This document shows positions 1-6,399 of a DNA stretch of 6,821 nt, in pieces (within the stretch, counting starts at the first letter, position 1; the number at the start of each line of letters is the position of its first letter). Origin of the DNA: Gammaproteobacteria bacterium HGW-Gammaproteobacteria-14 (GTDB taxonomy: Bacteria; Pseudomonadota; Gammaproteobacteria; Pseudomonadales; Alcanivoracaceae); the NCBI GenBank assembly GCA_002840115.1, contig PGZG01000096.1:1-6821 (forward strand), in the 5' to 3' direction. Both the position numbers and the translations under genes were made by a program. The notes under the pieces were generated by a model, which saw only the letters and a list, made by a program, of their open reading frames with translations, searched no databases and had not been told where the DNA came from.

Positions 1-878
1 CCGTTCCAAGGACCATCGAAATGCCGTTTAAAGCCGTGGCAGGGGCTGTTGATATTGCTTGTGGTGTGGAGATTCCATCGCTGGGTTCTGCGGGTACTAC
101 TGTGACGGTGGCCGACTTCCGACTATTTATTCACGATGTGAAGCTGGTGACAGATGAAGGCGTGGAGTTGGATGTGGCGTTGGATGCAGACCAGCTCTCC
201 CAGAGCGATCGTGTTGTACAGCTGGATTTTCGTGACACGGTGGGTTGTGTGGCTGATGCCGATGCTAACCCGAACCACAACAATAAAATTATTGGTACTG
301 TAACGGTTGATCCCGCTCTGGTAATCGACAGTGTTCGCTTTACGTTGGGCGTGCCATTTGATCTGAATCATGCAAATCAAGCGGATGCGGTGGAGCCATT
401 GCGTAATCCTGGTTTGGCATCGGGTGCAGCCTGGGCCTGGCAGGCGGGTTATAAATTTACCGGGCTGGATGTATTTCCGGTTGGCGGTGTCAGTCGACCG
501 GGAGATTTGGAGTGGAGTAATACCAAGTGGAACATACATCTTGGTAGCACGGGCTGTGCCGTAACCACCGCAGATCTTGTTGAGGGAGAAGATCCGCTGC
601 CCTGCGCTGCGCCCAATCGGGTGGTTATCACTCTGCCTTTAGGAGGCCGAAATCTGGGCGATAACGCGGCCGTCAAAATTGACTATGCGGCGCTGGTTGA
701 AACCAGTAATTTGTCTCTGGATAACGGCCTTGCTTCCGGATGTATGTCCGGAAGCGAAAATCCGGAGTGCGAAGAAATTTTTGCGCGCCTCGGACTGCCA
801 TGGGGCGAGAATGCAGCAGTAGAAAATGCTGCGACCGATAATGGCATATTCTCTGTAGTGAGTATCCCTGAGGCCTGA
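1..878 (+). CDS. mbnP: MbnP-family copper-binding protein (metallo-mystery pair four-Cys protein), 5'-partial
   Basis: This is the periplasmic partner of the MbnH di-haem enzyme encoded next; the characterised methanotroph homologue binds one Cu(I) with high affinity. The reading frame is open to the left edge (first full codon at 3), and the residues before the ATG at 21 (VPRTIE) continue the usual first beta strand. The ATG at 21 is therefore probably internal, and the signal peptide and true start lie outside the window. Numbering from that ATG, family marks are Cys14 in ACG, DFRLFIHDVKL (32-42), Cys76, FTLGVPFDLNHA (107-118), the WAW motif at 138-140, GYKF (143-146), WNIHLGSTGC (170-179), Cys195 before PNR, and a C-terminal GCMSG...PEC stretch (Cys241, Cys250). 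In the studied pair, the first Trp of WxW is converted by MbnH to kynurenine and this is required for copper binding in vivo. The stop lies 4 nt before the mbnH start, so the two are probably translationally coupled. Family assignment is firm; the copper role here is by homology. Confidence 0.9.
   Translation, partial: VPRTIEMPFKAVAGAVDIACGVEIPSLGSAGTTVTVADFRLFIHDVKLVTDEGVELDVALDADQLSQSDRVVQLDFRDTVGCVADADANPNHNNKIIGTVTVDPALVIDSVRFTLGVPFDLNHANQADAVEPLRNPGLASGAAWAWQAGYKFTGLDVFPVGGVSRPGDLEWSNTKWNIHLGSTGCAVTTADLVEGEDPLPCAAPNRVVITLPLGGRNLGDNAAVKIDYAALVETSNLSLDNGLASGCMSGSENPECEEIFARLGLPWGENAAVENAATDNGIFSVVSIPEA
870..873 (+). promoter_or_regulatory. Ribosome binding site favouring a TTG start for mbnH
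   Basis: GAGG lies within the last codons of mbnP. It is 9 nt from the TTG at 883 but 18 nt from the ATG at 892, so it favours the rare TTG start and coupling with mbnP translation. Confidence 0.45.
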
Positions 879-882
879 TCTG

Positions 883-2094
883 TTGATCTCGATGATGAGA
901 AATTTTCCTCCCTTTAAAAAGTATAGGGGCGGGCACTGGCTGTTCGCACTCTGTATTTTTTTCCTGCCTTTTTTGGCTGGCTGTCCCGAGCAGAGCGAAA
1001 CGCGTATTGATGATATGGGCGCTTCCCGCTCGGCCTTCGACTGGCAATTGCCCGCTGGTATTCCGTTGCCAAGAGAGCCTGAAAGCAATCCGATGACGGA
1101 GGAAAAATTTCAGCTGGGCCGACATCTTTTCTATGACGATCGTCTGTCAGTGAACGGCACCATAAGCTGCGCTAGCTGTCACCATCAGGACAAGGCATTC
1201 AGCGATGGTCGAGAGCGCCCCAGAGGTGCTACGGGTCACCTGCATCCACGGAATAGCCAAGGATTAGTAAACGTTGCCTGGTATAACAGTCTCACCTGGG
1301 GGAATCCGGCGTTGGGCTCTATTGAGCAGCAGGTGATGATTCCCCTGTTTGGAGAAGATCCCATTGAACATGGCATCAACGAAGCGAATTTCGAACAGGT
1401 TCTGCAATCCCTGCAGGCGGATGTGCAATATGCAGCGCTTTTCGAGAAAGCCTTCCCGGAACAGGATGACCCGCTGTTTGGTGATCTTGCCTGGGACAAT
1501 ATTGTTAAATCTCTTGCCTCATTCGTTCGCGGATTAACCTCCTTTAATAGTCCCTTTGACCGTAATGAGCTAAGTCAGTCCGCCCGCCGCGGCGAGGCTT
1601 TGTTCGATAGTGAGCGGCTGGAATGTTTTCACTGTCATGCGGGATACAATTTCTCGGATGCAACGGTTGACAGAACAACTACCACATTTGTGGAGCCGCT
1701 GTTCCATAACACGGGTCTTTATAATGTTGACGGTCTGGGAGCCTATCCAGAGCCGAATACGGGTCGTCATGAGGTCACAGGTCAGGCGCAGCATATGGGT
1801 CAGTTTCGGACGCCATCTCTGCGTAATGTGGCGCTCACCGCGCCCTATAACCACGATGGTTCGGTGGCAACGCTTGAAGATGTGATTCGTAACTATGCAT
1901 CCGGTGGTCGCCACATTACCAGTGGTCCGAATGCTGGCGATGGACGCATCAGCCCAATAAAAGATGGTTTTATTGTGTCTTTCAGTATTACCGAGCAGGA
2001 AATTGCCGATGTTGTCGCATTTCTTGAGTCGCTGACGGATGAAGAGTTTATCAGCAATCCGCGTTTTTCAGATCCCTGGCAGGACGCTGAATGA
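883..2094 (+). CDS. mbnH: MbnH-family di-haem c-type enzyme (bCcP/MauG superfamily), probable lipoprotein
   Basis: This is a di-haem cytochrome of the bacterial cytochrome c peroxidase/MauG superfamily and the metallo-mystery partner of MbnP; its characterised homologue oxidises a Trp of MbnP to kynurenine. The 403-residue product has two haem-attachment motifs, CASCH at 96-100 and CFHCH at 248-252. It also has the conserved C-terminal FRTPSLRNVALTAPYNHDG segment (308-326), which lies near the haem/active-site region in this superfamily. The N-terminus has basic residues (KKYR, 12-15), a hydrophobic stretch (about 19-32) and a lipobox-like LAGC with Cys34, so it is probably exported and lipid-anchored. 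I chose TTG at 883 because GAGG at 870-873 sits 9 nt upstream. ATGs at 892 and 895 are alternatives that lose only three or four residues but place that site 18 or more nt away. The gene follows mbnP by 4 nt and precedes the barrel gene by 13 nt. A generic cytochrome c peroxidase is the alternative, but pairing with MbnP makes MbnH much more likely. Confidence 0.9.
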   Translation: MISMMRNFPPFKKYRGGHWLFALCIFFLPFLAGCPEQSETRIDDMGASRSAFDWQLPAGIPLPREPESNPMTEEKFQLGRHLFYDDRLSVNGTISCASCHHQDKAFSDGRERPRGATGHLHPRNSQGLVNVAWYNSLTWGNPALGSIEQQVMIPLFGEDPIEHGINEANFEQVLQSLQADVQYAALFEKAFPEQDDPLFGDLAWDNIVKSLASFVRGLTSFNSPFDRNELSQSARRGEALFDSERLECFHCHAGYNFSDATVDRTTTTFVEPLFHNTGLYNVDGLGAYPEPNTGRHEVTGQAQHMGQFRTPSLRNVALTAPYNHDGSVATLEDVIRNYASGGRHITSGPNAGDGRISPIKDGFIVSFSITEQEIADVVAFLESLTDEEFISNPRFSDPWQDAE

Positions 2095-2107
2095 TCAGGT
2101 TTTTATT

Positions 2108-3352
2108 ATGAGACTTTCACTTTTGTTATTGGCTGTCGTCACTACTCCAGTGGCGGCGCACTATATTCCTGTCGAAAGCACGCCCGTTACCGTGGATGCC
2201 AGCATGGTAATGACATGGCGTTCAGCCAGCCTGATCGATGATTATGATTTTTGGCAGATACCAGGCACACAGATGGGCGGGCATGCCTGGCCAGCTCAGA
2301 AAGGGTTTTCACTGGATGAGATGAATCTCAATCTGGGCTATCGCATTGACGAAAATTTCTTCTCTGTGATCAAGCTTGGCTCGCACGCGGGCGGTCACGA
2401 AGATCATGGTGGCATTGAGCTTGAGCATGCTTATCTGGGTTGGGTGTGTTGTGATGATACCGGGCCTTGGGTGGCGGAGCTGGGCAAAATGTCTGCGCGT
2501 TTTTCTCCCGGTGTTGCCATGCATGCGGCAGACCGTTGGTTTAGCGAAGCGCCATTGGCGGTGGATGTTTTCTTTGGTCGACATTTTCATGATCAGGGAA
2601 TCCGGCTTTGGTGGCATGAAACCGCTGGAGTCTCCGCCGGTGCAGAGCTTTGGCGGGGGGATGCATTTCCCGCCACCCACAGTGAAAACGGTGGTGCCTG
2701 GGATGTCTTTGCCCGTTATGCCTGGCAGGGTGGCAGGTTGTCACTGGAGTTTGGTGGCTGGTTTTATAGTGCTTCGGCTGACGCCCGTGCGGATCATCGC
2801 TACGGCGGAGGTCATCAACATGTTCCCGTCGCACCACCGGGACAGACTGCCGCTCTTTTCCCTGACGTGCGCTATACCGGTGACACCTATATTGTTGGTC
2901 TTCATGGCAAGCTGGGTTATCGCTTGCACCGGGACTGGCTCGTGACTGTGGAGACGGAATGGATGCGAGCTGAAATGGATGGCGCGGTGCATGACGGGAT
3001 TAACCGGCAAGCGCAGCTTGATGCTACGCAGCAGGCTGGTTGGGTGCAGTCGGCGCTGAACTGGCGACGCCAGAGCGTCGCTGTCAGGTGGGAGCAACTC
3101 TCTACCGATAATGCCTTGGTTGGTGCCGCCGCCCCGCAACTGGGTGTGCAGTCCGGGCTGGATAATCCGCAAGGACATACGCCAAAGCGCATGACGGCTG
3201 CCTGGTCCTGGCAATGGCGTGATGGTGTGACTGTTCGTGCAGAAGCAATTCGCGATGAATCACTACTCACCACAGAGCAACGCTGGACGCTTGGTGTGGT
3301 GTGGAAGCAGCGTCTTTTGCCTCAGGGTGCATCCATGCACCATGGTCATTAG
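2108..3352 (+). CDS. Secreted His-rich protein, probable outer-membrane beta-barrel, in mbnPH operon
   Basis: I do not recognise a named family. The 414-residue product begins with a clear Sec signal peptide (MRLSLLLLAVVTTPVAA, probable cleavage before His18). The rest alternates polar and aromatic/hydrophobic residues in strand-like runs with many Gly, Trp and Tyr, for example LNLGYRIDENFFSVIKLG, RLSLEFGGWFYSAS, LVTVETEWMRAEMDG and RWTLGVVWKQRLL. This pattern fits an outer-membrane barrel of porin-like size. Histidines are abundant and clustered: HAGGHEDHGG (93-102), RHFHDQ (158-163), HRYGGGHQH (230-238), and a C-terminal tail MHHGH (410-414) after the last predicted strand. There is also an adjacent Cys pair at 114-115. 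I set the start at ATG 2108 because it gives the signal peptide and has AGG at 2097-2099, 8 nt upstream; the open frame from 2039 would overlap mbnH and bury the signal. Its position 13 nt after mbnH suggests a role in metal passage or binding at the outer membrane, which is inference. A periplasmic metal-binding protein remains possible. Confidence 0.75.
   Translation: MRLSLLLLAVVTTPVAAHYIPVESTPVTVDASMVMTWRSASLIDDYDFWQIPGTQMGGHAWPAQKGFSLDEMNLNLGYRIDENFFSVIKLGSHAGGHEDHGGIELEHAYLGWVCCDDTGPWVAELGKMSARFSPGVAMHAADRWFSEAPLAVDVFFGRHFHDQGIRLWWHETAGVSAGAELWRGDAFPATHSENGGAWDVFARYAWQGGRLSLEFGGWFYSASADARADHRYGGGHQHVPVAPPGQTAALFPDVRYTGDTYIVGLHGKLGYRLHRDWLVTVETEWMRAEMDGAVHDGINRQAQLDATQQAGWVQSALNWRRQSVAVRWEQLSTDNALVGAAAPQLGVQSGLDNPQGHTPKRMTAAWSWQWRDGVTVRAEAIRDESLLTTEQRWTLGVVWKQRLLPQGASMHHGH
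3326..3341. repeat. Short inverted repeat between convergent genes
   Basis: Seven-base arms GGTGCAT and ATGCACC are separated by CC, at the very 3' end of the barrel gene. As RNA this would form a 6-bp stem with a TCCA loop. No T-run follows on either strand, so it is not a canonical intrinsic terminator, though it sits where both convergent transcripts end. It also encodes part of the Met/His tail, so the symmetry may be incidental. Confidence 0.3.
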
Positions 3353-3384
3353 TACTCCCTGACGGTTGCTGCTGTCTGGACTTA

Positions 3385-4680
3385 TTAATGCAGCTTCAAT
3401 CGTGGCCGCACCAGACGGCTAAATTTTCCGGCCAGCAGCAGCATGATGGTGCGCGGCCAGCCATACAGTGTGGCCTGATGCAATCGGTAAAGACTGATGT
3501 ACATCATTCGTGCCACCCAGCCCTCAACAAAAAAGTTGCCGCCTTTGAGGTTGCCCATCAGCATGCCCACGGAGCTGTAGTTAGAGAGCGACACCAGTGA
3601 GCCGTGGTCTTTGTAAACAAACGGTCTCGGTGAGCGATTGAACATCAGTAGCCGCTCAAGTTCTTTGGCCAAATGGTGGGCCATCTGCTGTGCCGACTGA
3701 GCCCGTGGTGGAATCGGTTTGTCCATGCCAGGCAGGTGGCAGGCGGCGCAGTCGCCGATCACAAAGACGTTCTCCTGACCTTTGGCTAACAGGTTGCTGT
3801 CTACTTCAATCTGGTTCAGCCGATTCAGCGTCAGGCCGTCAATGCGAGTAAGAAAATCCGCTGCTTTGACGCCCGCCGCCCAAACTAGCAGGTCCGCTTC
3901 GATACGCTCATCATCGCGGGTCACAAAAGCATCGGCTTCGGCTCGTGCCACCACGACGCCGGTGCTGACGGTAACGCCCAGTGCTTCAAGGCGTTCGGTG
4001 GCAGCGCTGGACACGCGTTCGGATAGTACTGGCAGGATGCGTGGAGCGCCTTCGATGACCCGGACATCCAGCAGCGCTCGGTCGAGCTGTTCGTGGCCAT
4101 AAAATTTCAACATGCTAATGGCGTGGTGCAGCTCCGCTGCTAATTCCACACCGGTGGCTCCGCCGCCAACAATAGCCACCGACAGCGGCTGGCTGTTGTA
4201 GTTGGCGTGCAGGCAGGCGTTGAGAAATTTTTCCCGGAAGCGATCCGCTTGCTGGCGGCTGTCGATAAACAGGCAATGTTCCTGCACCCCAGGGGTGCCG
4301 AAATCATTGCTGCGGCTGCCGACAGCAAGTACTAGATAATCGTAGTTGAGTTTCCGTTCCGGCAGGACTTCACGGTCCTGAGCATCCACCAGTGGCGCCA
4401 GCGTAATGGTCCGGCTGCCGACATCCGAGCCAGTCAGCGTACCGGGCTCGAAACGGTAGCCATTCAGGCGAGCATGGGCGCGGTAGTCCACCGCATCCAG
4501 ATCGGCATCAATAGCGCCGGTGGCCACTTCGTGGAAGCGTGGCTTCCAGACATGGACGCTGTTGTTGTCGACGAGCGTAACGTCGGCGCGACCACTGCGG
4601 CCCAGTTTACGTCCCAGCAGCGTTACCAGCGGCAGCCCCCCGGCGCCGCCGCCGACCACAACAATACGTGGTTTGGCCAT
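3385..4680 (-). CDS. ndh: Type II NADH:quinone oxidoreductase (NDH-2)
   Basis: This is a single-subunit, non-proton-pumping NADH dehydrogenase that passes electrons from NADH through FAD to membrane quinone on the cytoplasmic face. Its 431 residues are close to the usual length. Two dinucleotide-binding folds are visible: VVVGGGAGG (7-15) for FAD, followed by the acidic strand end TLVDNN (35-40), and IVGGGATGVELAAEL (170-184) for NADH. Other family marks are WKPRFHEVATG (45-55), YDYLVLAVGS (113-122), VWAAGVKA (266-273), the FAD-contacting VIGDCA (307-312) and PPRAQSAQQ (324-332), which contains the AQxxxQ quinone-site motif. The basic, aromatic C-terminus (about 384-428) fits the amphipathic membrane anchor. 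ATG at 4680 is preceded by GGGGGA (complement of 4688-4693) at 7 nt spacing. The gene converges on the barrel gene with 32 nt between stops. A related FAD-dependent oxidoreductase is the only serious alternative. Confidence 0.92.
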   Translation of the reverse strand: MAKPRIVVVGGGAGGLPLVTLLGRKLGRSGRADVTLVDNNSVHVWKPRFHEVATGAIDADLDAVDYRAHARLNGYRFEPGTLTGSDVGSRTITLAPLVDAQDREVLPERKLNYDYLVLAVGSRSNDFGTPGVQEHCLFIDSRQQADRFREKFLNACLHANYNSQPLSVAIVGGGATGVELAAELHHAISMLKFYGHEQLDRALLDVRVIEGAPRILPVLSERVSSAATERLEALGVTVSTGVVVARAEADAFVTRDDERIEADLLVWAAGVKAADFLTRIDGLTLNRLNQIEVDSNLLAKGQENVFVIGDCAACHLPGMDKPIPPRAQSAQQMAHHLAKELERLLMFNRSPRPFVYKDHGSLVSLSNYSSVGMLMGNLKGGNFFVEGWVARMMYISLYRLHQATLYGWPRTIMLLLAGKFSRLVRPRLKLH

Positions 4681-4710
4681 GGATCAGTCCCCCAATGCGG
4701 AAAGCGCGCA

Positions 4711-4738
4711 AGTCTAGTGTGTGCGGGAAACATGTAAA
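4711..4738 (-). promoter_or_regulatory. Possible sigma70-type promoter for ndh
   Basis: On the minus strand, TTTACA (complement of 4733-4738) and TAGACT (complement of 4711-4716) are separated by 16 nt. They match the -35 consensus at 5 of 6 and the -10 consensus at 4 of 6. Transcription would begin about 20-25 nt before the ndh start codon. This would let ndh be expressed apart from the upstream exporter gene. The call rests on pattern only. Confidence 0.35.
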
Positions 4739-4749
4739 GGCCGAATGTC

Positions 4750-4776
4750 GACTGAGGCGTCGCCCATGGGTCAGTC
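4750..4776. repeat. Inverted repeat in the exporter-ndh gap
   Basis: Six-base arms GACTGA (4750-4755) and TCAGTC (4771-4776) flank a 15-nt centre that contains the palindrome CCCATGGG. It lies just upstream of the putative ndh promoter on the minus strand. It could be an operator or a weak hairpin after the exporter gene. No T-run follows, so I do not call a terminator. Confidence 0.25.
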
Positions 4777-4822
4777 CTATGGCGGATGACCGTGAGCTAA
4801 TCTGAAAGGATTGGCGAAAATG

Positions 4823-5587
4823 TCAGCGGAAAAAAGCTGCCACACAGGCGCCAATCACAGCTAGCAGCAGGACGATCCGCAGGGTGTCGGCATTGGCTTT
4901 TACAGCAAACCCCACGGACAGGCGTACGCCGACGATCGTACCGACGGTAATAATCAGGCCGGGAATCCATAGTACTTGACCACGAATGGCGAAGACGGCT
5001 AGTGCCACTGCGCCGAAAATGCCGGTGCACACCAGTTTCAGGGCATTGCCCGCGAGCAGGTTGTAGCGCAGCACGCCAACCAGGGCGAACAACAACAGGA
5101 AACCGACGCCTCCTTGAACAAAGCCGCCATAAAGACCCGCCGCGAACAGCGCCAGCCAACCTGCTGGGGAGTCCGCCAGTTTTTTCGGAATTTCATCCGC
5201 CGTTGGCGCCATTACAGAGGGCTTGAGTAGTAGCACCATGGCCATGGCGATCATGGTGCCCAGTAGCAGCGGCTTGAGTAGCTCCACTGGCATCCACGAT
5301 GCCACCACCGAGCCGATGAACGAACCGGACAGTGTCGGTAGCAAAATTGGCCGGATAGCCGACTTATCCAGCACGTTATGGCGGTGGAAGCCGCGCACTC
5401 CTTCAATGGATTGGGCGGCAACGCTGACCCGGTTGGTGCCGTTGGCAATATCCGCAGGGATGCCCATCAGCATCAGTGCCGACAGGGTAAACAGGCCGCC
5501 ACCACCGGCCAGCGTATTGACGAAGCCTGCGGCGAGCCCGGAAGCCACCAGCATCACCACGGTCCAGAATGTCAGTTCGTATTCCAC
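4823..5587 (-). CDS. TauE/SafE (TSUP) family membrane exporter
   Basis: This is an inner-membrane permease of the sulfite exporter TauE/SafE family, whose members move small anions such as sulfite, sulfoacetate or other organosulfur compounds. The substrate here is unknown. The 254-residue length is typical. About eight hydrophobic segments can be seen (roughly 6-27, 31-43, 80-99, 103-122, 143-171, 183-202, 206-226 and 236-253). The family's internal duplication is visible as two related glycine-rich motifs: GLAAGFVNTLAGGGGL (17-32) and GLYGGFVQGGVGFLL (151-165). The GIPADIANGTNR stretch (42-53) is also typical. The start is GTG at 5587; no in-frame ATG lies upstream before a stop, and a modest purine-rich site (GAGAG) precedes it. 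The gene is divergent from the VOC gene and lies 142 nt upstream of ndh on the same strand. The family is secure; co-function with ndh is not implied. Confidence 0.88.
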   Translation of the reverse strand: MEYELTFWTVVMLVASGLAAGFVNTLAGGGGLFTLSALMLMGIPADIANGTNRVSVAAQSIEGVRGFHRHNVLDKSAIRPILLPTLSGSFIGSVVASWMPVELLKPLLLGTMIAMAMVLLLKPSVMAPTADEIPKKLADSPAGWLALFAAGLYGGFVQGGVGFLLLFALVGVLRYNLLAGNALKLVCTGIFGAVALAVFAIRGQVLWIPGLIITVGTIVGVRLSVGFAVKANADTLRIVLLLAVIGACVAAFFR

Positions 5588-5697
5588 GCGGGCTCTCAGC
5601 GGGGCATTGGGCAGAGCAGTGTGCCAGTTTTGTGTGCCGCTGTCGGCGACATTGCGATAACCCTGACTCTGGTTGCTGACCGGAGTGATCGGCGGAT

Positions 5698-5713
5698 TGA
5701 CCAGAATCGGTCA
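5698..5713. promoter_or_regulatory. Candidate operator palindrome in divergent region
   Basis: Perfect 5-base arms TGACC and GGTCA are separated by 6 nt, in the region between the divergent exporter and VOC genes. A further TGACC occurs 21 nt upstream at 5677-5681, a spacing of two helical turns. This fits a dimeric regulator site, but arms this short can arise by chance. Confidence 0.25.
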
Positions 5714-5732
5714 GCGAGTACAGGGTAAATGG

Positions 5733-5765
5733 CAGGCACAATCTGTTCAGGCACAATCTGTCCAG
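5733..5765. repeat. Tandem 15-nt direct repeat in divergent promoter region
   Basis: CAGGCACAATCTGTT (5733-5747) is followed at once by CAGGCACAATCTGTC (5748-5762), then CAG, giving about 2.2 copies with one mismatch. It lies in the 229-nt non-coding gap between the divergent exporter and VOC genes, 52 nt before the VOC start. It may be a paired regulator binding site or simply a slippage duplication. Confidence 0.7.
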
Positions 5766-5804
5766 ACACCGAAACAACATAAAAGAATAGTATTGAATAA
5801 CAAC

Positions 5805-5810
5805 AGGAGA
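5805..5810 (+). promoter_or_regulatory. Strong ribosome binding site fixing the VOC start
   Basis: AGGAGA lies 6 nt before the ATG at 5817. It decides against the longer frame that begins at 5673. Confidence 0.75.
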
Positions 5811-5816
5811 GCAGCT

Positions 5817-6374
5817 ATGACCCTGACAGCCCCGGTGGAAGGCATTCACCACATTGCTTTCGGTACTCAATGCACCCGTGCCACCTATGAGTTTTACAAC
5901 GACAAGCTCGGCATGCCGTTGATCCATACCGAGAATCACAAGCTCAAGGATGGCTATTTCCGGCATTTCTTTTTTGATATGGGCATGGGGCAGGCGCTGG
6001 GTTTTTTTGAAATTCATGATGTGGGTGAGCAGCCGAACTATCGAACCGATCCATCCACTGGGCTGGGTCTGCCAATCTGGGTTAATCATGTTTCCTTTCG
6101 TGTGCCGGATATGGCCAGTTATGAAGCCTTTCGCCAGCGGTTACGGGAGCAAGGGGTCATGGTGCTTGGCGAGACCGATCATGATTTCTGTCAGTCCATG
6201 TACCTGCTCGACCCCAACATGCTGATGATCGAATTCAGTGTCGACACGGACACGGAGAAATTTGGCATGACCCATGACGAGGCTTATACCCTGTTATTTG
6301 ATACGCCGCCGGAGAAAATTCCGGAATCTGCCTACAAGGGGCGCAAGAATCCGAAAGTCAAAATTTACGTTTGA
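5817..6374 (+). CDS. VOC-superfamily metalloprotein (glyoxalase/extradiol dioxygenase-like)
   Basis: This 185-residue, probably cytoplasmic protein has the vicinal oxygen chelate fold, made of two paired beta-alpha-beta-beta-beta modules around a divalent metal. Module one starts GIHHIAFGTQCTRATYEFY (9-27) and ends LGFFEIHD (61-68). Module two starts VNHVSFRVPD (89-98) and ends YLLDPNMLMIEFS (129-141). The expected four-ligand set can be read as His12, Glu65, His91 and Glu139, so the metal site looks intact. The start at 5817 has AGGAGA at 5805-5810 with 6 nt spacing; the frame is open back to 5673, but that extension is low-complexity and includes the 15-nt repeat. The alpha/beta hydrolase gene follows 25 nt later, probably in the same operon. 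VOC enzymes include glyoxalases, ring-cleaving dioxygenases, epimerases and resistance proteins. Pairing with a hydrolase hints at a catabolic role but does not set the substrate. Confidence 0.85.
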   Translation: MTLTAPVEGIHHIAFGTQCTRATYEFYNDKLGMPLIHTENHKLKDGYFRHFFFDMGMGQALGFFEIHDVGEQPNYRTDPSTGLGLPIWVNHVSFRVPDMASYEAFRQRLREQGVMVLGETDHDFCQSMYLLDPNMLMIEFSVDTDTEKFGMTHDEAYTLLFDTPPEKIPESAYKGRKNPKVKIYV

Positions 6375-6399
6375 ATCTGATATTTTCCCGGGGAAAACC

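Noticed and set aside
639..1125. Two minus-strand open frames across the mbnP-mbnH junction
   Set aside because: They lie opposite two well-supported genes, show no recognisable domain and overlap each other.
2039..2107. N-terminal extension of the barrel gene from an in-frame ATG at 2039
   Set aside because: It would overlap mbnH by 56 nt and place 23 residues before a clear signal peptide. ATG 2108 has its own ribosome site.
3326..3341. Intrinsic terminator for the mbnPH operon
   Set aside because: The stem is short with mixed base pairs, lies inside the coding sequence, and has no T-run on either strand.
3736..3750. CAACH in the ndh product (residues 311-315), which matches a c-type haem motif
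   Set aside because: It is part of the GDCAAC segment of the FAD site in a cytoplasmic-side NDH-2, where CxxC is common. Haem attachment needs export to the periplasm, and this protein has no signal peptide.
4474..4737. Plus-strand open frame opposite the ndh start
   Set aside because: It is antisense to the conserved FAD-binding region of ndh and has no recognisable domain.
5673..5816. N-terminal extension of the VOC protein
   Set aside because: The added residues are low-complexity and include the 15-nt repeat, while AGGAGA at 5805-5810 fits the ATG at 5817.
5403..6089. Long minus-strand open frame across the divergent gap
   Set aside because: It is antisense to the VOC gene and overlaps the exporter gene in another frame. 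Its composition (basic, Cys/His-rich, no domain) is that of a shadow frame.
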